From Bacteroidales bacterium (GTDB taxonomy: Bacteria; Bacteroidota; Bacteroidia; Bacteroidales; UBA932): 64,000 nt of DNA. The notes beneath the pieces were generated by a model that saw only the letters and a list, made by a program, of their open reading frames with translations, was not told the origin of the DNA and searched no databases. The DNA lies in NCBI GenBank assembly GCA_015060335.1, contig SUYR01000011.1, positions 21,477-85,476 on the forward strand, given 5' to 3'. A program made the translations under genes and the position numbers. Positions 1 through 10,350 of the stretch are shown piece by piece; position 1 is the first letter of the stretch, and each line of letters starts with the position of its first letter.

Positions 1-597
1 GCTCCATACGACCACTTCAAGTTATATAAGGTGGCAGATCCGGGCAGATGGACCGTCACTTGTGACGAGGATTCCGCGACCTTTGTCCATGTAGTGGATT
101 CCGAAGACTGGGGTTATGTCTATGAAAAGGTGGTAAGGATCATTGACGGAGCTCATTATGAAATAACCCATCATCTGTGCAATACAGGCCGCTACAACAT
201 CGAGGGCGAGATGTACAATCACAATTTCTTCACTTTCGGAGATGCCCGTCCTGGACCAGAAATTGAAATAGACTTTCCGTTTGAACCTTGCGGCAACTGG
301 AGGGCTGAATATGACAGCGTGGCACTGTCTGAAAGAGGAATCCGTTTCTCCCGTCCGATAGAAAAGGGAGAAAGCGTGTTCATGGGCAATCTCAAGTCGT
401 CAGACGGGTCGGAGGTGACCGGCGAAGTGTTCTCCATAGACGCTTCCGGACATAAGGTCACATTCGGTGCCGACCTTCCGTTCCACCGTATAGCGTTCTG
501 GTCTAACCACAGGGTGGGCTGCATCGAACCGTTCATCCCATATTGCCTCGAATCGGGAGACGAACTGGAATGGACATATACATACGATATGAAATAA
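1..597 (+). CDS. Aldose 1-epimerase-like protein (5' end outside window)
   Basis: The reading frame is open from base 1, so only the C-terminal 198 residues are present. Visible features are a beta-rich sequence with YNHNFFTFGD (about residues 72-81 of the fragment) and a late WSNHRVGCIEPFIPY segment, which resemble the galactose-mutarotase-like fold seen in many uncharacterised Bacteroidota proteins. The family opens or isomerises sugar hemiacetals, but the substrate cannot be read here. The gene ends at TAA 595-597 and is followed at once by a strong hairpin terminator. Fold assignment is from pattern resemblance only. Confidence 0.6.
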   Translation, partial: APYDHFKLYKVADPGRWTVTCDEDSATFVHVVDSEDWGYVYEKVVRIIDGAHYEITHHLCNTGRYNIEGEMYNHNFFTFGDARPGPEIEIDFPFEPCGNWRAEYDSVALSERGIRFSRPIEKGESVFMGNLKSSDGSEVTGEVFSIDASGHKVTFGADLPFHRIAFWSNHRVGCIEPFIPYCLESGDELEWTYTYDMK

Positions 598-603
598 TGA
601 AAA

Positions 604-650
604 GTCTCGAATCACTGTCAGTCGGCCGACGGGATTCGAGACATCTTTTT
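604..650 (+). terminator. Rho-independent terminator between convergent genes
   Basis: A perfect 10-bp stem (GTCTCGAATC 604-613 with GATTCGAGAC 633-642) is followed by ATCTTTTT. It sits just after the first gene and touches the stop codon of the opposing aldo/keto reductase, so it may serve both strands; the T-run is better on the plus strand. Confidence 0.85.
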
Positions 651-1492
651 CAGAATACCTGTGCTATGATTCTTTTTGCATATTCGACATCGGTATAACT
701 TCTGGATCCCTTGTCGTGGATGTTCAGACCTCTGATGATCTCCATGTCGTTTTCATCAAGGGCGAAGTCGAAGATCTTCATGTTGTCTTCCATTCGGGTG
801 ATGCCGGTGGTCTTGGGTATGACAGGTATGCCCTGCTGGACAAGGAATCTCAGACCGACCTGAGATGCACTCTTTCCGTATTTCTGACCGATTGCAGTCA
901 GGACTTCGTGGTCGAAGAAATTATATTTTCCCTGTCCCATAGGACCCCATGCCATAAGTCTGGTGTCCGTATCCTTCATCATTTCCCTCATGGCATTCTG
1001 CTGACTGAACACATTGGTTTCCAGCTGGTTGACTGCCGGCTTTATATTGACAGAATTTACAAGGTCATAATATCGGTCGTCATAGAAGTTGCTCAGACCG
1101 ATGGCTCGGGCCCTTCCTTCCGCAAGCGCCTTTTCCAATGTCCTGTAGATGCCATAATAATCTCCGTACGGCTGATGTACAAGAAGCAGGTCCACATAGT
1201 CGGTCTGCAGTTTGTCAAGACTTTCCTGAAAGGACTCGGCAGAACGCCCGTCACCACCGTTGGTAAGCCATATCTTTGTCACGAGGAAAATATCCTCTCT
1301 TGCGATTCCGCTGCCTGCAATGGCATTTCCCACACCTTCTTCATTAGCATAGAACTGTGCGGTATCAATCATCCTGTATCCCACGCTCAGGGCATCTCTT
1401 ACGCATCTCTCCGACTCTTTCGGGTCCACTTTGAATACGCCATATCCCAGAAGCGGCATCTCCACGCCATTGTTCAGCACTGTTTTTTCCAT
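650..1492 (-). CDS. Aldo/keto reductase
   Basis: A 280-residue NAD(P)H-dependent carbonyl reductase of the AKR superfamily, expected to be cytosolic with a TIM-barrel fold. The catalytic tetrad is visible: Asp43 and Tyr48 in MIDTAQFYANE, Lys73 in LVTKIW and His106 in LLLVHQPYG. The C-terminal cofactor region PVIPKTTGITRMEDN is also typical. The start at 1492 (MEKTVLNNG) gives the usual family length; the frame is open further upstream but that part has no AKR similarity. A TAnnTTTG box lies about 20 nt upstream. Physiological substrate is unknown. Confidence 0.9.
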   Translation of the reverse strand: MEKTVLNNGVEMPLLGYGVFKVDPKESERCVRDALSVGYRMIDTAQFYANEEGVGNAIAGSGIAREDIFLVTKIWLTNGGDGRSAESFQESLDKLQTDYVDLLLVHQPYGDYYGIYRTLEKALAEGRARAIGLSNFYDDRYYDLVNSVNIKPAVNQLETNVFSQQNAMREMMKDTDTRLMAWGPMGQGKYNFFDHEVLTAIGQKYGKSASQVGLRFLVQQGIPVIPKTTGITRMEDNMKIFDFALDENDMEIIRGLNIHDKGSRSYTDVEYAKRIIAQVF

Positions 1493-1512
1493 GTCTTGCA
1501 AAATTTGGTCTG

Positions 1513-1520
1513 CAAAAATA
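1513..1520 (-). promoter_or_regulatory. Possible -7 box for the aldo/keto reductase
   Basis: TATTTTTG on the minus strand fits the Bacteroidota -7 consensus TAnnTTTG and lies 20 nt before the chosen start codon. No good -33 TTTG is visible at the right distance. Confidence 0.45.
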
Positions 1521-1588
1521 CAAAAATTATCAGTCGCTTTTGGAACGGATGTTGGAAATTCTGATGTTGAACTATAAAACGAACGGTT

Positions 1589-2038
1589 ATGTTTTACAAT
1601 TTTCTGTTTCCCCAATATTTCAGAGGGAAGGGAGTTTCCTTTCTGATACTTTTTGTCAGGTTGTTTTTCGGAGCCCTGTTCTTCATGCACGGACTCGACA
1701 AACTGTCCAACTTCAACGTGCTGTCTGATACATATCCCAGCGTGTTAGGCCTGGGAAGCTACACCACACTCATGATCACGATATTCTGTGAATTCGCCTG
1801 TTCTCTCTTCCTTATGGCAGGACTTGTCACGAGAATCGTGCTGATTCCCATGATGGCGGCGATGGCCGTGGCGTTTTTCGATGTCCACGACGGCATGATG
1901 CCTGAGGGAGAACTTGCATTGATATATCTGATAGTGTTCCTTGTGCTGTTCATGACCGGTCCCGGACGGTATAGTGTGGATTATCTCATTGACCGAAAAG
2001 TAAATAAGGATAAGGAAGAATTGAGTACTCACAAATGA
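1589..2038 (+). CDS. DoxX family membrane protein
   Basis: A 149-residue integral membrane protein with four predicted helices. RLFFGALFFMHGLDKL (about residues 24-39) is the typical first-helix signature of DoxX/SURF4-like proteins, and the later GLVTRIVLIPMMAAMAVAFF and FLVLFMTGPGRYSVD segments match the remaining helices. Family members have been linked to redox and thiosulfate metabolism, but the role here is unknown. It stands alone between the divergent aldo/keto reductase and the ATP synthase operon. Confidence 0.85.
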   Translation: MFYNFLFPQYFRGKGVSFLILFVRLFFGALFFMHGLDKLSNFNVLSDTYPSVLGLGSYTTLMITIFCEFACSLFLMAGLVTRIVLIPMMAAMAVAFFDVHDGMMPEGELALIYLIVFLVLFMTGPGRYSVDYLIDRKVNKDKEELSTHK

Positions 2039-2044
2039 TATCGC

Positions 2045-2074
2045 TTGGAATTTTGGGAAATATGACTATCTTTG
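2045..2074 (+). promoter_or_regulatory. Promoter of the ATP synthase operon
   Basis: TTGG at 2045-2048, 18 bp, then TATCTTTG at 2067-2074: a good match to the Bacteroidota sigma-ABfr promoter (-33 TTTG, -7 TAnnTTTG). It lies about 50 nt upstream of atpD. Confidence 0.75.
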
Positions 2075-2110
2075 AAAATTATGCGGTCATGTCGATCGCA
2101 ATGAATCTAA

Positions 2111-3652
<1,542 letters not shown>

Positions 3653-3663
3653 CATATGCCGTC

Positions 3664-3918
3664 ATGGGTAACACAGACAATATAAAGCTTACGATACTTA
3701 CTCCGCAGGACACTCTTTTCGAGGGATATGTGGAAAAGGTCGAACTGCCTGGTGAAAAAGGCCGTTTCATGGTGCTGAAGAATCATGCTCCAGTGATATC
3801 TTCGCTCGTGGAAGGAAAGGTTGTGTATACGTCTGAAGGTACCGCTGAAGAAGTAAGGGTACGTGTCGGTTTCGTACGCGTGGATTATAATGAGGTGACA
3901 GTGTGTGCGGAGGTATGA
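3664..3918 (+). CDS. atpC: F1Fo ATP synthase subunit epsilon (short form)
   Basis: An 84-residue epsilon subunit of the central stalk. Only the N-terminal beta-sandwich domain is present (LTILTPQDTLFEGYVEKVELPGEKGRF, with GRF.VLKNHAPVISSL). The C-terminal two-helix domain of longer epsilon subunits, which can block rotation in ATP-hydrolysis mode, is absent, as is common in Bacteroidota. It starts 11 nt after atpD and its stop overlaps the atpB start as ATGA. Confidence 0.95.
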   Translation: MGNTDNIKLTILTPQDTLFEGYVEKVELPGEKGRFMVLKNHAPVISSLVEGKVVYTSEGTAEEVRVRVGFVRVDYNEVTVCAEV

Positions 3919-4973
3919 GGTGGCTGAATATCATATTGGTTTTCATGGCGCTGACATGCCTGCCTTTTACAATGGACGGCTCATCGGCGGATCATGCGTC
4001 ATCTGAGGTTGATGTGTCTCATATGCTCTTCGGCCATATAGGCGATTCATACGGCTGGCATATAACGGATTGGAATGGAAAGCATATCACTATTCCTCTT
4101 CCATGCATAGTATATAGTTCCACAAGCGGCTGGCATGCCTTCATGTCTTCACGGATAGAACACGGACATTCATACAACGGCTTCTCTCTTGCTACGGAAG
4201 GACGCTATCAGGACAAGATCGTGGAGACTGCATCAGACGGATCGGTGTCAAGACCGTTTGACATATCCATAACCAAGAATGTAGCCTCGCTCATATTTAC
4301 TGCGCTGCTGCTTATCGCCATGATACTCTATGCAAAACGATGGTATGCCAGGAATGATGCCAGGGAAAAGGCTCCGGGAGGATTCACCGGTCTTGTGGAG
4401 ATGATGGTGATGATGGTCAATGACGACATAATAAAGGAGGCCGTCGGTCCGGAATACAGGAAATATTCTCCATATCTGCTCACTGCCTTCTTCTTCATAT
4501 TCATAAGTAACCTTCTGGGTATAGTCCCGTTCTTCCCGGGAGGAGCTAATGTGACGGGAAATATTGCAGTGACGATGGTGCTTGCCCTATGCACCTTCTT
4601 TGCTGTGAATATGTTTGCAAACAGGCATTATTGGAAGGAAATTCTGTGGCCGGATGTGCCGATATTCCTGAAGTTTCCTCTTCCTCTGATGCAGCTGATA
4701 GAGATATTCGGAATGTTTACCAAACCTTTTTCATTGATGGTCAGGCTGTTTGCCAATATAATGGCCGGCCATGCGATGATATTGGGACTGGTGTCGGTAA
4801 TATTTGTGACGGCAAAGCTGGGACCGGTGATAAACGGCTCGATGACCGTGGTGACAATGCTTTTCGGGGTGTTCATGGACTGTCTTGAACTGCTAGTGGC
4901 ATTTATTCAGGCATATGTGTTCACCATGCTCTCCGGTGTGTTTATCGGCATGAGCCGCCAATCGGAACATTGA
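3915..4973 (+). CDS. atpB: F1Fo ATP synthase subunit a
   Basis: The ion-channel subunit a of Fo (352 aa), in the inner membrane. The N-terminus has a signal-like helix (MRWLNIILVFMALTCLPF) and a long extracytoplasmic region before the first core helix at about residue 120, typical for this phylum. The essential Arg lies in VRLFANIMAGH near residue 276, and the last helices hold AFIQAYVFTMLSG. ATG 3915 overlaps the atpC stop as ATGA, preferred over an in-frame GTG at 3903. Confidence 0.96.
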   Translation: MRWLNIILVFMALTCLPFTMDGSSADHASSEVDVSHMLFGHIGDSYGWHITDWNGKHITIPLPCIVYSSTSGWHAFMSSRIEHGHSYNGFSLATEGRYQDKIVETASDGSVSRPFDISITKNVASLIFTALLLIAMILYAKRWYARNDAREKAPGGFTGLVEMMVMMVNDDIIKEAVGPEYRKYSPYLLTAFFFIFISNLLGIVPFFPGGANVTGNIAVTMVLALCTFFAVNMFANRHYWKEILWPDVPIFLKFPLPLMQLIEIFGMFTKPFSLMVRLFANIMAGHAMILGLVSVIFVTAKLGPVINGSMTVVTMLFGVFMDCLELLVAFIQAYVFTMLSGVFIGMSRQSEH

Positions 4974-5004
4974 CAGAAACGTATAACAACTAAAAGATAA
5001 AACT

Positions 5005-5262
5005 ATGTTACTTTCAACAATCATTCTTCAGGCCGCAGGACTGGCCGTCTGGGGAAAAGTCGCAGGAGCAATCGGTGCAGGTATAGCAGCAATAGCAGCT
5101 GCTTGGGGTATCGGTAAGATCGGATCATCCGCAATGGAGGCGATCGCACGTCAGCCCGAGTCGGCTGGAAATATCCGTACCGCCATGCTTATCATCGGTG
5201 CGCTTGTAGAGGGCGCCTGCCTTTTCGCAATCATTGCATGTCTGATGGCAATCGTGATGTAA
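5005..5262 (+). CDS. atpE: F1Fo ATP synthase subunit c
   Basis: The 85-residue rotor-ring subunit: two helices joined by the polar loop ARQPE (48-52). The carboxylate of helix 2 is Glu69 in GALVEGACLF. Helix 1 lacks the Gln and helix 2 lacks the Ser/Thr next to Glu that mark sodium-binding c-rings, so proton coupling is inferred. Glycine-rich AGAIGAGIAAIAAAWGIG is the tight ring-packing face. It lies 31 nt after atpB and 1 nt before atpF. Confidence 0.97.
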   Translation: MLLSTIILQAAGLAVWGKVAGAIGAGIAAIAAAWGIGKIGSSAMEAIARQPESAGNIRTAMLIIGALVEGACLFAIIACLMAIVM

Positions 5263-5263
5263 T

Positions 5264-5785
5264 ATGAATCTGTTGCTTCCGGACAGTGGTCTCATCTTCT
5301 GGATGACCATAATCTTTGCCATCGTGTTCTTTGTTCTTGCAAAGTTCGGCTTCCCTATGATTACAGGGATGGTGGAAAAACGCAAGACAAGGATAGAGGA
5401 AGCCATTGAGGCGGCCAGAAAGGCGGAGGAGGCCATTGCCCATCTGAATCAAGAACATGAAAGACTTATTACCCAGACCCGTGAGCAGCAGGCACAGCTC
5501 AAGAAGGACGCTGCGGCAGAACGTGACCGCATGATTGCGCTTGCCCGGGAACAGGCCAGGGTGGAGGCACAGAAGATAATGGATGAGGCAAAGGCCCGTA
5601 TTGCAGAGGAAAAGGAAGACGCATTGAGGGATATGCGCAGAGAGGTATCTGTATTGTCACTTGCAATCGCAGAACAGATTCTCAGAAAGGAACTCAAGTC
5701 TGATAAATCCCAGAAGGAACTGGTTGACAAGCTTGTGGATGAGCTTTCCGGCAGTCTTTCTGATAACACAGATGTCGTGTCATGA
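5264..5785 (+). CDS. atpF: F1Fo ATP synthase subunit b
   Basis: The peripheral-stalk subunit b (173 aa). One N-terminal transmembrane helix (about residues 8-28, GLIFWMTIIFAIVFFVLAKF) is followed by a long charged helix rich in Ala, Glu, Lys and Arg that should form the right-handed coiled coil holding F1 still. The start follows the atpE stop by 1 nt and the stop overlaps the atpH ATG (ATGA), indicating translational coupling. Confidence 0.95.
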   Translation: MNLLLPDSGLIFWMTIIFAIVFFVLAKFGFPMITGMVEKRKTRIEEAIEAARKAEEAIAHLNQEHERLITQTREQQAQLKKDAAAERDRMIALAREQARVEAQKIMDEAKARIAEEKEDALRDMRREVSVLSLAIAEQILRKELKSDKSQKELVDKLVDELSGSLSDNTDVVS

Positions 5786-6336
5786 ATTCCGGAATAGTGG
5801 CTTCAAGATATGCAAAGGCCTTCCTGAAATATGTTCAGGAGGAAGGGGACGGGAAGACTGTGTATTCCCAGTCCTGTGTCCTTGTGCATGTTATGAATGA
5901 GATTCCGCAGTTCAAGGAGTATATTAAGAGTACCTTGGATATTCCTCTTGACAGAAAATTAACCCTGCTCTCTGACGCCCTTGGAGCCCCTCTGGACAAG
6001 TCCATTGCTGATTTTCTCAAGATGGTGTCGTCTCACAGGAGAGATGAATATTTCCCGAGGATGCTGCTTTCATTTATCGAGCAGTACCGTGTTGCGAACA
6101 ATATAAAGGTTGGCAGTCTTGTCACTGCTGTCGATGATGATGGCCTGAAAGACCGCCTTGAATCCCTTTTTCATGACAGGACGGGAGCTGAAATCCATCT
6201 TGAAGAAAAGGTGTCGCCGGAAATAATAGGTGGCTTTGTGTTCGAACTTGACGGCTGGCGTCTGGATGCCAGCGTGGCCAATCATCTGGACAGACTTCGC
6301 CGTCAGCTTGTAGAAAAGAAAAACAGAATAGTATAG
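5782..6336 (+). CDS. atpH: F1Fo ATP synthase subunit delta
   Basis: The 184-residue delta subunit linking the peripheral stalk to the top of F1. The N-terminus IVASRYAKAFLKYVQEEG is the standard opening of the OSCP/delta family, and the C-terminal part GGFVFELDGWRLDASVANHL matches the family's IGGF..D...D.S....L ending. Overlaps atpF by 4 nt and precedes atpA by 9 nt. Confidence 0.95.
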   Translation: MNSGIVASRYAKAFLKYVQEEGDGKTVYSQSCVLVHVMNEIPQFKEYIKSTLDIPLDRKLTLLSDALGAPLDKSIADFLKMVSSHRRDEYFPRMLLSFIEQYRVANNIKVGSLVTAVDDDGLKDRLESLFHDRTGAEIHLEEKVSPEIIGGFVFELDGWRLDASVANHLDRLRRQLVEKKNRIV

Positions 6337-6345
6337 AATAACAAT

Positions 6346-7935
6346 ATGTCAAATACAATTCGCCCATCGGAAATATCGGATGTGCTGCTCAGTCAGTTGA
6401 AGGAAATCGGAGCCGAACTTAAGTATGAAGAGGTCGGCAAGGTACTGCAGGTCAGTGATGGTGTTGTGCGCCTTTATGGTCTGCTCAACGCTGAGGCTGG
6501 TGAGCTTCTGGAGTTTGATAACGGTATCATGGCGGTTGTCATGAATCTGGAAGAAGACAATGTGGGAGCAGTACTTCTGGGGCCGACAGACAGGATCAAG
6601 GAGGGAATGACCGTAAGACGCACAGGCCGTATCGCTTCGATAAACGTCGGGGAATCGATGCTTGGAAGGGTTGTGAACCCTTTGGGGGAACCTCTTGACG
6701 GCAAGGGAAGGCTGACTGGTGATCTGGTGGAGATGCCTCTCGAGAGAAAGGCTCCGGGAGTGATCTTCCGTCAGCCGGTTACGGAGCCTCTGCAGACAGG
6801 TCTCAAGGCAATAGATTCCATGATTCCTATTGGCAGGGGACAGCGAGAGCTCATTATCGGTGACCGTCAGACTGGAAAGACAGCGATTGCCCTTGATACC
6901 ATCATCAATCAACGAGGTGCCTACGAGGCTGGCGAGCCCGTTTACTGTATATATGTAGCTATCGGTCAGAAGGGATCGACAGTAGCGAATATTGTAAATA
7001 CTCTCAGGCAGCACGGAGCCCTGGATTATACCATAGTGGTTGCTGCAACTGCTGCGGATACGGCTGCATTGAGATATTATGCTCCGTTCGCAGGAGCTGC
7101 CATTGGCGAGTATTTCCGAGATACAGGAAAACATGCCCTGGTGGTGTATGACGACCTTTCAAAACAGGCTGTTGCATATCGAGAGGTGTCTCTGATTCTT
7201 CGCCGCCCGTCAGGACGAGAGGCATATCCGGGAGATATCTTCTATCTTCATTCAAGACTTCTTGAGAGGGCCGCGAAAATCATCGGACAGCAGGAGGTGG
7301 CAGAGAATATGAACGATCTTCCTGATTCACTCAAGGGCAAGGTGAAGGCAGGCGGCTCTCTGACAGCTCTTCCTATCATCGAGACTCAGGCAGGCGACGT
7401 GTCGGCATATATACCTACCAATGTGATTTCCATTACTGACGGTCAGATATTCCTTGAGGCAGACCTGTTCAATCAGGGATTCCGTCCGGCTGTGAATGTG
7501 GGTATCTCAGTGTCACGTGTGGGAGGAAGTGCTCAGGTCAAGAGTATGAAGAAGGTGGCGGGTACGCTGAAAATAGATCAGGCGCAGTATCGTGAGCTGG
7601 AGGCGTTCTCCAAGTTCAGCAGCGACATGGATCCTATTACTGTTATGACTCTGGACAAGGGAAGGAAGAACAACAGGCTCCTGGTGCAGCCTCAGTATTC
7701 ACCGATGCCTGTGGGAGAGCAGGTAGCTGTGCTGTATTGCGGCACGAAGGGACTTCTCAGGGACCTTCAGCTGGAGCAGATAGAAGATTTCCAGAGCTCG
7801 TTCCTCAGCAAGATGCGGGCGTTCCATACAGAAGATGTTCTTGGACCGTTGTCCGCAGGAGCTACAAACCCTGAGATATTTAATATTATCGAACGTGAAG
7901 CGTTGTCTATAGTTAGAGGCATGATTCAGGCATGA
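6346..7935 (+). CDS. atpA: F1Fo ATP synthase subunit alpha
   Basis: The non-catalytic nucleotide-binding alpha subunit (529 aa). Walker A is GDRQTGKT at about residues 172-179; [15 protein letters not shown] and YRAIS-equivalent positions are intact, and the C-terminal [14 protein letters not shown] carries the conserved arginine-finger region. The N-terminal beta barrel starts at about residue 28 ([16 protein letters not shown]). The stop codon overlaps the atpG start by 4 nt. Confidence 0.98.
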   Translation: MSNTIRPSEISDVLLSQLKEIGAELKYEEVGKVLQVSDGVVRLYGLLNAEAGELLEFDNGIMAVVMNLEEDNVGAVLLGPTDRIKEGMTVRRTGRIASINVGESMLGRVVNPLGEPLDGKGRLTGDLVEMPLERKAPGVIFRQPVTEPLQTGLKAIDSMIPIGRGQRELIIGDRQTGKTAIALDTIINQRGAYEAGEPVYCIYVAIGQKGSTVANIVNTLRQHGALDYTIVVAATAADTAALRYYAPFAGAAIGEYFRDTGKHALVVYDDLSKQAVAYREVSLILRRPSGREAYPGDIFYLHSRLLERAAKIIGQQEVAENMNDLPDSLKGKVKAGGSLTALPIIETQAGDVSAYIPTNVISITDGQIFLEADLFNQGFRPAVNVGISVSRVGGSAQVKSMKKVAGTLKIDQAQYRELEAFSKFSSDMDPITVMTLDKGRKNNRLLVQPQYSPMPVGEQVAVLYCGTKGLLRDLQLEQIEDFQSSFLSKMRAFHTEDVLGPLSAGATNPEIFNIIEREALSIVRGMIQA

Positions 7936-8870
7936 GTTCATTAAAGGAAATAAAGACCAGAATCAATTCTGTAAAGAGCACGCTGAAGATCACTTCTGCC
8001 ATGAAGATGGTCGCAGCGGCCAAGCTGCATAAGGCTCAGAATGCCATCGGCAACAAACTGCCTTATGAGCAGCAGCTTCGCCGTACTCTGGCGGGAATGC
8101 TCCAGGATGATGACCTGCAGCGGGCAATCCATGACGAGCTTGGGCTTGGCGACCCGCATGAGAACTCTCTGGTCAGGCTTCACGACGTACATATTGACGA
8201 ATATCCTTCCAAGACAGATGTTGACAGAGTCGCGCTCGTCCTCCTGTCTTCCAACAGCTCTCTGTGTGGCGGCTTCAATGCTAATGTCATAAGGGAATTC
8301 AATACGGCACTGTCTGCTCTGACAGCACGAGGCTATTCGCGAGATGATATAGATGTATATGCAATAGGAAGGAAGATTGCGGAGGCAGCCGTGAAGAGCG
8401 GACTCTCTATCACCGCAGACCTCTCGCAGATGGCAGACAAGCCTGACTATGAAGATGCAGCAGAGCTCGCTTCGGCTCTGGTTGACAGCTTCGCATCAGG
8501 AGAGGTGGGCCAGATAATTCTGATATACAGCCATTTTGCTACTGCCACCTCTCAGCCGGTAATAAGAGAGAACTACCTGCCTCTTGCCATGCATGACTTT
8601 GATGTGACAGATGAGCCCATAGACTATATCCTTGAGCCTGATCCGCTGGTCCTTGCACGAGAACTGCTTCCTATGGTGCTGCGTCTGAAGCTTTATACCG
8701 TGCTTCTGGATGCAAATGCGGCAGAGCATGCTGCCAGGACTATCGCCATGCAGATCGCATCCGACAATGCCAAGAATCTCATTGCAGATCTCACTCTTGC
8801 ATACAACAAAGGTCGTCAGCAGGAAATCACCGCGGAAATTCTCGATCTGGTCGGCGGTACAATGGCATAG
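7932..8870 (+). CDS. atpG: F1Fo ATP synthase subunit gamma
   Basis: The rotating central shaft (312 aa, slightly longer than the usual 285-295). The N-terminal helix [29 protein letters not shown] and the C-terminal [24 protein letters not shown] are classic gamma-subunit helices; [14 protein letters not shown] is the conserved core strand. Extra length comes from a loop around residues 60-90. It is the last gene of the operon; two related palindromes follow. Confidence 0.97.
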   Translation: MSSLKEIKTRINSVKSTLKITSAMKMVAAAKLHKAQNAIGNKLPYEQQLRRTLAGMLQDDDLQRAIHDELGLGDPHENSLVRLHDVHIDEYPSKTDVDRVALVLLSSNSSLCGGFNANVIREFNTALSALTARGYSRDDIDVYAIGRKIAEAAVKSGLSITADLSQMADKPDYEDAAELASALVDSFASGEVGQIILIYSHFATATSQPVIRENYLPLAMHDFDVTDEPIDYILEPDPLVLARELLPMVLRLKLYTVLLDANAAEHAARTIAMQIASDNAKNLIADLTLAYNKGRQQEITAEILDLVGGTMA

Positions 8871-8873
8871 GAA

Positions 8874-8917
8874 TGTCACGACGCAGGACTTTTCCGTTAA
8901 ACTATTGCGTCGTGACA
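8874..8917. repeat. Palindrome downstream of atpG (first of a pair)
   Basis: Perfect 12-bp arms TGTCACGACGCA (8874-8885) and TGCGTCGTGACA (8906-8917) with a 20-nt loop. No T-run follows on either strand, so it is not a standard terminator. It shares the core CACGACGCA and the following GGACTT with the hairpin at 8945-8989. Confidence 0.7.
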
Positions 8918-8944
8918 CGAAAATCGCAATATCGACATAAAAAC

Positions 8945-8989
8945 TGCCACGACGCAAGACTTTCATAGTAGAAGTCCTGCGTCGTGGCA
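8945..8989 (-). terminator. Terminator of the serC-serA-DUF1015 transcript
   Basis: Arms TGCCACGACGCA (8945-8956) and TGCGTCGTGGCA (8978-8989) pair over 12 bp, then one mismatch and 5 more pairs (GACTT/AAGTC). Read on the minus strand the stem is followed by GTTTTTA, and it lies 45 nt after the DUF1015 stop. Confidence 0.75.
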
Positions 8990-9033
8990 AGAGTACCAGA
9001 CTTCGCGTTGCGGATAACGTGGATGACGACCGC

Positions 9034-10272
9034 CTACGCGAGTTTATGGATTGCGAGTCCGCTTCTGAGCTTAGGCTCGAACCATGTTGTCTTTGGCGGC
9101 ATGATGTTGCCGGAATCCGCAATGTCCACGAGCTGCTTCATGGATACCGGATATAGGGCGAATGCCACGGCCATCTCTCCGCTGTCCACTCTGCGCGAAA
9201 GTTCTCCGAGTCCGCGGATACCTCCGACAAAGTCGATTCTTTTTGAAGTGCGCAGGTCTGCAATGCCGAGAATCCTGTCAAGTACAAGGTTGGACAGAAT
9301 AGTCACGTCGAGGACTCCGATAGGGTCGTTGTCATCGTATCTTCCTTCCTTGGCAGTCAGCGAGTACCACTTGCCCTCAAGATACATAGAGAATTCGTGA
9401 AGCTTGCCCGGCTTGTATATTCCGCTACCTTTTTCACATACTTCGAAATCCTCTGCGAGAGCGTCCAGCAACTGGGTAGGAGTCAGCCCGTTGAGGTCCT
9501 TTACCACGCGGTTGTAATCGATGATCTTCAGCTGACTGTCCGGGAATGCCACTGTCATGAAGAAATTGTATTCCTCATCGCCGGTGTGTGCGGGATTCTT
9601 TCCTCGCAGCTCAGCTCCCACAAGAGCGGCTGCTGCAGTACGGTGGTGACCGTCGGCTACATAGAATGCAGGAATCTCTGCAAATATCTCTGTGATCCGT
9701 GCGATATCTTCATCCGAATCTATCACCCAGAAATGGTGACCGAAACCGTCCTCAGCAACGAAGTCATATTCTGCCTCTCCTGCAATATAGCGGCTTACAA
9801 TCTCATTGATTTCTGCATTGTCAGGATATGAGAAGAATACAGGCTCGATGTTGGCGTTCTGTATACGCACATGAATCATACGGTCTTCCTCCTTGTCCTT
9901 GCGTGTGAGCTCATGCTTCTTGATCTTGCCCTCGGCATAGTCGTCGGTATGAGCACATACTACAAGACCATACTGAGTGCGTCCTTCCATTGTTTGAGCA
10001 TACACGTAGTAGCAAGGTTTCTCGTCCTGCACAAGCCAACCTTTTTCCTGCCATGCCTTGAAATTCTCTACAGCCTTGTCATATGCCGGCTGGCTGTGTT
10101 CGTCGATGATGGGGTCAAAGTCTATTTCAGGCTTTGTGATATGCAGCAGCGACTTCTCTCCGGCCTCTGCTTTTGCCTCTGCGGAGTTCAGCACATCGTA
10201 AGGACGTGCTGCAACTTCTTCAACATACTGTTTCGGCGGTCTTATAGCCGCAAATGGTTTTACTCTTACCAT
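9034..10272 (-). CDS. DUF1015 family protein
   Basis: A 412-residue soluble protein of the DUF1015 family: it opens with MVRVKPFAAIRPP..YVEEVAARPYDVLN, and the middle has PAFYVADGHHRTAAA, the most conserved family motif, recalling a ParB/Srx-like nucleotide pocket. Biochemical role is not established. Across Bacteroidales it follows serC and serA, as here, suggesting a link to serine metabolism (inference). The ATG at 10272 is chosen over an upstream in-frame one because family similarity begins there. Confidence 0.9.
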   Translation of the reverse strand: MVRVKPFAAIRPPKQYVEEVAARPYDVLNSAEAKAEAGEKSLLHITKPEIDFDPIIDEHSQPAYDKAVENFKAWQEKGWLVQDEKPCYYVYAQTMEGRTQYGLVVCAHTDDYAEGKIKKHELTRKDKEEDRMIHVRIQNANIEPVFFSYPDNAEINEIVSRYIAGEAEYDFVAEDGFGHHFWVIDSDEDIARITEIFAEIPAFYVADGHHRTAAAALVGAELRGKNPAHTGDEEYNFFMTVAFPDSQLKIIDYNRVVKDLNGLTPTQLLDALAEDFEVCEKGSGIYKPGKLHEFSMYLEGKWYSLTAKEGRYDDNDPIGVLDVTILSNLVLDRILGIADLRTSKRIDFVGGIRGLGELSRRVDSGEMAVAFALYPVSMKQLVDIADSGNIMPPKTTWFEPKLRSGLAIHKLA

Positions 10273-10280
10273 AGTATCAG

Positions 10281-10344
10281 GATTTCTCCACTCGCTTCGC
10301 TCGGTCGAAATGCTCTCCGTCATCTCGAGCGAAGTCGAGAGATC
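10281..10344. repeat. Two inverted copies of a GAGCGAAGTCGAGAGATC-type intergenic repeat
   Basis: GTCATCTCGAGCGAAG followed by TCGAGAGATC (10319-10344) faces a degraded inverted copy at 10281-10312. CTTCGCTCG (10295-10303) and CGAGCGAAG (10326-10334) pair perfectly over 9 bp, so the serA-DUF1015 spacer can form a hairpin. This kind of GTCAT...GAGCGAAG...GAGATC element is scattered between genes in many bacteria. Confidence 0.7.
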
Positions 10345-10350
10345 TTCAAA

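Noticed and set aside
716..1564. Long plus-strand open frame opposite the aldo/keto reductase
   Set aside because: Antisense shadow; the minus frame has the complete AKR catalytic tetrad.
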